From positions 1-64,000 of the forward strand of contig WTXD01000094.1 of NCBI GenBank assembly GCA_022496205.1: DNA of 64,000 bases, read 5' to 3'. A model generated the notes under the pieces. That model was not told the DNA's origin and ran no database searches. It was given only the letters and a program-made list of their open reading frames with translations. Of this stretch, positions 60,965 to 64,000 are shown one piece after another. Origin of the DNA: Gloeopeniophorella convolvens (lineage: Eukaryota; Basidiomycota; Agaricomycetes; Russulales). The stretch's first letter is position 1, and each line of letters starts with the position of its first letter. The position numbers and the translations under genes were made by a program.

Positions 60965-61306
60965 GTGAAAGGAGCGGTAGTGTACTTGCCTCAGTCAGAG
61001 AAGGTCAAAAGACTGAGGCTACAAAGGCGAAGAAAGAGGTCCTTATATACAGTAAGGAGCGACAGATAGCATGTGATAAACACTGCTTAGAAAGCCTAGG
61101 AGACCCACATGAAACGGAGTAAGAGTGGGTACCGGAGTACAAGGTGGGTCATGGAATGCCCTAGAATAGTCCAGAACATGGAAACGAATGTGGGGCTGAG
61201 CACAGCCTTAAGTCTAGAACATTATGTACACAAGATAAGATAGTCCTTGATCATTAGGTCCATATCTAATCTAATCAGAGCCGCCAGGACACTGTCTGTC
61301 TCAACA
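60965..61306 (-). repeat. Copia element 3' LTR
   Basis: The minus strand starts TGTTGAGACAGACAG at 61306 right after a polypurine tract (CACGGGGGGA). It contains TGTATATAAGGACC (promoter) and GCCTCAGTCTTTTGACC. The far end, near 60965, is uncertain because no second copy with the same end is in view. Confidence 0.65.
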
Positions 61307-61329
61307 TCCCCCCGTGATCAAGACATCCA

Positions 61330-64000
61330 TTATCCTACTAAACCCATTTGCCCAGAGAGCAGGGAGTGGCGTGATTTGGCAAGTGACTTTGTTAAGCCAT
61401 CTGCTACCATGTCCTCTGTCTTGGTGCGAACCAGATCTACGACGTTGTTTTGAACGTACTCGCGGATCTTGTGGTGTTTTAGCTGGATATGTTTGGATCT
61501 CCTGCCAGTAACTGGATTGCTGGCGAGGTCAACTGATCCTTTGTTGTCGCCGTGCAACAGGATTGGATCTTCAACATTGTATCCTAGCTCAGAGTAAAAG
61601 CTCTGATACCACGCGGCTTGATTGCCAGCGTCGGTTAAGGCCATGTACTCGGCTTCAGTGGTGCTGAGGGCGATGGTCTTTTGCTTGCGCGAGGACCAGG
61701 AGATTGCGCCTTCTGCTAGAAGGAATACGTAGCCAGAGGTGGAACGATAATCGTCTGGGTTGTCTCCCCAGCTTGAGTCGGACTAACCATAAAGTCCGAC
61801 CCCATTGGCCCCATCATAGCGGATGCGATAGTTAATAGTCCCCTTGAGGTATTTGAGGACATATTTTGCAAGGCTTAGATGTTTTGGTGAGGGATTTGCT
61901 GCGTACTGGGCAAGGCGTCCCACAGCAAAGGAAATGTCCGGTCTAGTGCCAAGGTTTGCATAGAGCAAACTTCCGATGAGAGATTGATAGTACTGTCTCT
62001 CTTCAGCGGATGCCTCCTTATCTGACTTGACAAGGTGCACTTCGGCGCCGGCAGGAAGGGGGGTGAGGTTAGGATCGGCACCATCCAGCTTGAATTGCTT
62101 CAGCTTGTGGAGGATATATCCTGACTGGTCAATCTCTAGGCGGCGTAAGGGTCGATCGCGAGTAATGCGAACCCCGAGGTAGGACTGGATTTCTCCAAGA
62201 TCTGTCATCTCATAGCGCGCACTAAGAGCAGTCTTGATGCGAGTAACCTCAGATAGGGAGTTCCCCATCAAAGTGATGTCGTCAACGTATAGAATAATGA
62301 TGATTTTTATATCCCCCCCACGTTGAAGATACACATAGATCCCAGCATCTGAGACCGTGCGCGTGAAGCCGAGTTCCTCAAGAACTCCATGGAATTGCAA
62401 GTTCCATGCGCGTGAAGCTTGTTTGAGACCGTATATTGCCTTTTTAAGGCGGCAGACCTTGTTCTCCTGGCCTGGTACTGCGAAACCTTGTGGTTGCTCC
62501 ATATAGATCTCTTCATCCAGGTTGCCATGAAGGAACACCGACTTGACGTCCATCTGGTGGATTTCCCAATCCTCTAGCGCAGCTAACGCTAGCAAGAGTC
62601 GTAGTGACTCAAATCTGGCAACTGGAGAGAAGGTTTTGTTGTAGTCTATCCCGGGGACTTGTGTAAAGCCCTTTGCCACCAACCGAGCTCTAAAGCATCC
62701 ATCTGCTTTGAGCTTGAAAACCCACTTGGATTTTACTGCTTTGCGACCTGCAGGGAGATCCATTAACTCCCATGTGCCGTTCTTGGCAAGAGCGTCCATT
62801 TCATATTGGCACGCTTCAGTCCATTCCTCCGCGTTTTCAGACCGCATTGCCTCTTTATAAGTGGCAGGATCTTCACCTATTGCAGCTGCAAGTAGCTCTG
62901 CAATTCCCAGACGTCCAGACCGGAATTCAGCATTATCTCCAGAGTAGTACTTGAGGTTAGGATGATGCGGGCGCGCAGTGCGCCACACAGGCCGAGCCTC
63001 ATCCATTTCCCTAAGTAGCCGGCTACGCTGCTCGGCATTCCCCCGCATTTGCTCAGGAGTTGGGCGGGGTGGATCTACTACTGGTGGCTGAATTATAGAT
63101 TCCAGTCTCTCCATATGTGGAGATACCACGGCTGGCCGGTGAACTGGCCGTGTGGTGCGTCTTTGAGGGGTCTGAGGGACCGGTGTTTGTCTGAATAGAG
63201 GTGGAGGGGTGACAGGTCGCTGTACAATGAAGGGGTTTTCTTCCTGTTTTTCTTCCTTTGCAGGCAGATTAGGCGGAACAGGAGGTGGTGGAGGCGGTGG
63301 ATTCGCCGGTGGGATAGCAAGTTGTACCGTTGGCACTGGTAAGACAACTGGGGCTGGTTGGAGAACAGTAGAGGACGGCTCAGGCCTCTACTTAGATGGA
63401 AATGTGCTCTCATCAAAGGTCACATCGCGGGACACTTCAATAGAGTGAGTACGTCCATTCCATAGTCGGTAGCCCTTAGAACCCGACTCGTACCCAACAA
63501 ACGTGGTCTCAATCGCCTTAGCGTCGAGTTTCCTACGTTTGTCACTAGGCACATGTTTGTATGCCAAGCATCCGAAGACGCGAAAGTAAGAGACATCAGG
63601 AGTGTGACCAGCACTCCAGCGCTCAATGGGTGTGCGCCACTCAAGCGTTCTGGTAGGGGTACGGTTATAGACGTGCACAGCAGCGCCTACCGCTAATTCC
63701 CAGAAGCCGAAAGACAGTCCAGCATGATGTAGCATGGACAGTGCCTTATCCATAATGGTGCGGTTAAACCGCTCGGCTTTACCATTCTGCTGAGGCGACC
63801 CTGGCATCGTGGTGTGATGCTCAATTCCCTTCTCCGTGAGGATCTCCTTTACAGTGCCCGACAGGTACTCGCCACCTCGGTCTGAATGCAGAGCCTTTAG
63901 CGGTTGGGCGGTTTGAGTTTCCGCCCATGCTAGGAACTTCCTGAAGGCTGCAGCAAACTGATCCTTGGTTTTAAGGTAAAAGACGACTGCATGACGCGAG
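61330..64000 (-). pseudogene. Ty1/Copia pol: integrase, RT, RNase H (5' part outside)
   Basis: One continuous minus-strand frame to the window edge with two TAG codons (63388-63390 and 61783-61785). Integrase core end: SPQQNGKAERFNRTIMDKAL, YNRTPTRTLEWRTPIERWSA, FRVFGCLAYKHVPSDKR. Then a Pro-rich linker and the RT: NGTWELMDLPAGRKAVKSKW, RARLVAKGFTQVPGIDYNKT, KKAIYGLKQASRAWN, and the catalytic YVDD in IILYVDDITLMG near 62285. RNase H: SDSSWGDNPDDYRSTSGYVF, LSTTEAEYMAL, LHGDNKGSVDLASN, KHIQLKHHKIREYV. Gag and the 5' LTR lie to the right of the window. Apart from the two stops it looks intact, so insertion is fairly recent. Confidence 0.9.

Overview
The window looks like a chromosome segment of a filamentous basidiomycete, most likely an Agaricomycete. 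Genes carry many short (about 45-65 nt) GT-AG introns, 5' ends are compact, and the protein families are fungal: a class 3 lipase with a KR site after the signal peptide, GH5_9 exo-beta-1,3-glucanases, an FMP52-like protein, COX23, FIS1, an M50B-like membrane protein and Mus7/Mms22. The mobile elements (a Ty3 chromovirus, a Copia element, and a large transposase next to a Ulp1 protease) also fit. I cannot name a species. All calls come from reading the sequence; no database search was possible.

Region 1 (1-12.4 kb) is a cluster of secreted hydrolases: a lipase (minus, cut by the window start), an FMP52-like oxidoreductase, two tandem GH5 exo-beta-1,3-glucanases (minus) and a second, complete lipase (plus). 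Region 2 (12.6-24.9 kb) is compact and mostly housekeeping: a voltage-gated K+ channel and COX23 back to back across 55 bp, two tandem amidases, the large subunit of U2AF and FIS1 divergent across 178 bp, and an unidentified secreted protein. FIS1 has an apparent one-base frameshift in the exon for its membrane anchor. Region 3 (26.6-35.7 kb) holds an M50B-like membrane protein, COQ3, a small coiled-coil tail-anchored protein and a Mus7/Mms22 DNA-repair gene.

Near 35.73 kb the Mms22 reading frame fails and the DNA becomes AT-rich. From there to the end, about 28 kb, is a nested transposon island: a Copia-type LTR, a decayed chromovirus LTR, about 2.8 kb of non-coding repeat-like DNA, a nearly full-length but broken chromovirus with an extra open frame before gag, then a large DNA transposon (transposase plus Ulp1-like protease, minus strand). 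That transposon is interrupted by two very large AT-rich foldback palindromes (about 54.5-57.0 and 57.5-60.0 kb) and by a Copia element that runs off the right end. The two palindromes differ inside but share the same outer sequence on both sides, which is the most unusual structure here. In-frame stops across the island can mostly be reached by single C-to-T or G-to-A changes, and the oldest LTR has lost CpGs, so a methylation- or RIP-like mutation process probably acts on it.
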